In this document: positions 4,037-5,070 of the stretch, piece by piece
How positions within the stretch are numbered: position 1 is the first letter of the stretch
How the letters are laid out: every line of letters begins with the position of its first letter
DNA from: an uncultured Planctomycetaceae bacterium
GTDB taxonomy: Bacteria; Planctomycetota; Planctomycetia; Pirellulales; Lacipirellulaceae
Direction: 5' to 3'
Length of the DNA stretch: 5,070 nt
Assembly: GCA_937860165.1 (NCBI GenBank)
Contig: CALMBE010000601.1
Span: 1-5,070, forward strand
The notes under the pieces: generated by a model
Database searches by the model: none
Told to the model about the DNA's origin: nothing
What the model saw: the letters and a program-made list of their open reading frames with translations, nothing else
Position numbers and translations under genes: made by a program

Positions 4037-5070
4037 ATGAGAGCCAAGTCTGGAGTGCGGGCTCTCGCTGCCATCGCCTTGGCAATGCTGCCTTCTGCAG
4101 CATGGGCGGGGTATTGCGGGGTCGCACGTTACAACGGCTGCACACCTTGCTGCTACCAGCAACACTGCCACACCGTCATGAAGACGGTCCGCTGTGTTCA
4201 GTGGCACAAACAAGAAGTGACCTGCTGCCGCACCGTTTTTGATCGCGTGTGCGAAGATCGTGTGATCAATTGCACACGGTATGTCCGTGAACAACGTCAG
4301 AAAGAAGTTTGCTACACCGTTTGCAAGCCGGTCTGGGAAACCAAAACCCGCTGCTACACCGTCTGCAAGCCCGTCTGGGAAACCAAGACCCGCAACGTCT
4401 GCTACACCACGTATCACCCGGTGTGGGAAACCAAGACTCGCTGCTACACCGTGTGCAAGCCTGTTTGGGAAACCAAGTCCCGCGATGTTTGCTACACCAC
4501 CTACCAGCCTGTGTGGGAAACCAAGACTCGCTGCTACACCGTGTGCAAGCCCGTCTGGGAAACCAAGACCCGCAACTATACGGTCTGCCGACCGGTGTGG
4601 GAAACTCGCACCCGCGAAGTCCCTTACACCACCTACCGTGCGGTCTGGGAAACTCGTCAGCGTAACTACACCGTGTGCAAACCGGTGTGGGAAACTCGCG
4701 AGCGGCAGGAAACCTATTACGTTCGCGTAGCGGTTCCCTATACCAAGACGATTCAAGTGCAAGGTGGTCATTGGGAAACCGAAACCTACCAAGTCCCTGG
4801 CAAAGTCTTCACCAAGACCGTTCGTGAACCTGGTTCCTTTACCTACGATTGCTGCCGTTGCCGTTGTGTGTACTGCCCAGGTCCCTGCAAGACTTTGTGC
4901 TGCCAGGGCCCGCCTCGCAACTGCTGTAAACGGGTTTGGGTTCCTGAATGCCACACGAAGGAAATTTGCTGCACGAAGTTTGTCTGCGAACCACGGGTCC
5001 GCTCCTGCTGCTACAAAGTCTGCCACATGGTCCCCGAGACCAAGACTTGCTGCTACAAGGTCTGCCGCAT
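4037..5070 (+). CDS. Planctomycete YTV-type cysteine-rich secreted surface protein (3' partial)
   Basis: An ATG after a strong ribosome site opens a frame that stays open to the window edge (344 codons plus 2 nt), so the C-terminus is missing. Residues 1-24 form a signal peptide: MRAKSGVR, a hydrophobic core ALAAIALAML, then a cut after AWA. The mature part has about 40 cysteines. Residues ~25-91 are a Cys-rich lead-in. Residues 92-225 hold nine tandem modules of 14-16 residues with consensus CYTVCKPVWETKTR. They alternate with a CYTTYxPVWETKTR form to give a 30-residue double unit. Residues ~226-271 are a Cys-free stretch with YTKT, HWETETYQV and FTKTVREPG. Residues 272-289 are extremely Cys-rich (CCRCRCVYCPGPC). 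After that come CCYKVC-x-MVPETKT repeats. This matches the planctomycete YTV-domain proteins associated with the proteinaceous cell wall. Export by Sec and disulfide crosslinking are inferred from the signal peptide and cysteines. The protein has no visible enzyme motif. Confidence 0.92.
   Translation, partial: MRAKSGVRALAAIALAMLPSAAWAGYCGVARYNGCTPCCYQQHCHTVMKTVRCVQWHKQEVTCCRTVFDRVCEDRVINCTRYVREQRQKEVCYTVCKPVWETKTRCYTVCKPVWETKTRNVCYTTYHPVWETKTRCYTVCKPVWETKSRDVCYTTYQPVWETKTRCYTVCKPVWETKTRNYTVCRPVWETRTREVPYTTYRAVWETRQRNYTVCKPVWETRERQETYYVRVAVPYTKTIQVQGGHWETETYQVPGKVFTKTVREPGSFTYDCCRCRCVYCPGPCKTLCCQGPPRNCCKRVWVPECHTKEICCTKFVCEPRVRSCCYKVCHMVPETKTCCYKVCR
4310..4711 (+). repeat. In-gene tandem repeats encoding nine YTV/PVWET modules
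   Basis: Units of 42-48 bp each encode (C)YTVCKPVWETKTR or a variant. Two-module units repeat every 90 bp: bases 4421-4461 recur without change at 4511-4551 (41 identical bases). Later modules (from about 4580) have drifted, with CGC/CGT (Arg) for AAG (Lys) in WETRTR and WETRQR, and loss of the leading Cys. The left-to-centre copies being most alike points to recent duplication or gene conversion there. Confidence 0.9.

Noticed and set aside
4281..4730. Plus-strand open frames in alternative frames across the YTV repeats (4281-4730 and 4309-4665).
   Set aside because: Low-complexity readings of the same tandem repeat in the wrong frames; the true frame has a signal peptide and Shine-Dalgarno at 4037.
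3878..5026. Minus-strand open frame of 382 codons with repeated GFP(H/D)RLAHGVAA-like wording.
   Set aside because: It is the antisense shadow of the YTV gene. Its repeats mirror the plus-strand modules, it has no family resemblance or good ribosome site, and it runs out into the intergenic region.

Overview
The window looks like chromosomal DNA from a planctomycete (Planctomycetota, probably Pirellulaceae-like). The clearest sign is the right-hand gene. It starts at 4037 and encodes a secreted, very cysteine-rich protein built from tandem YTVCKPVWETKTR-type modules, which matches the planctomycete-specific 'YTV' cell-surface proteins. Moderate-to-high GC, wide spacing between genes, an apparent TTG start and dispersed-repeat sequence between genes fit the same picture. 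The family and genus are inferred, not shown.

Layout, left to right. (1) Positions 1-1185, plus strand: the 3' part of a gene whose reading frame is open at the window edge. It encodes a short DUF4198/Ig-like tail followed by a kelch-type beta-propeller. (2) Positions 1186-1680: no gene. Most of this stretch is a roughly 363-bp element with imperfect inverted-repeat ends (about 1286-1648). It has 30-bp inner arms that match at 28 of 30 positions, and a 22-bp tandem repeat in its centre. It looks like a small non-coding, MITE-like element sitting between two convergent genes. (3) Positions 1681-2679, minus strand: a HAL2/CysQ-type 3'(2'),5'-bisphosphate nucleotidase. (4) Positions 2702-2731: a perfect 30-nt palindrome, probably the terminator of the next gene upstream on that strand. 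(5) Positions 2751-2821, minus strand: tRNA-Gln(TTG). (6) Positions 2932-3597, minus strand: the NADH-sensing repressor Rex. (7) Positions 3598-4036: a 439-bp divergent intergenic region with several short dyads but no promoter I can defend. (8) Positions 4037-5070, plus strand: the start of the YTV protein, with a strong Shine-Dalgarno and a signal peptide. It runs off the right edge.

The genes do not form one obvious pathway. The three minus-strand units (rex, tRNA-Gln, nucleotidase) lie in the same direction, but gaps and a terminator separate them. Rex would tune respiration and fermentation genes to the NADH/NAD+ ratio. The nucleotidase would clear PAP/PAPS made in sulfur metabolism. The YTV protein would be exported and could be disulfide-crosslinked into the proteinaceous surface layer. 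A shared sulfur or redox theme is possible but speculative. The most notable items are the YTV gene, which is easily hidden by a long antisense ORF of similar extent, and the palindromic repeat element.
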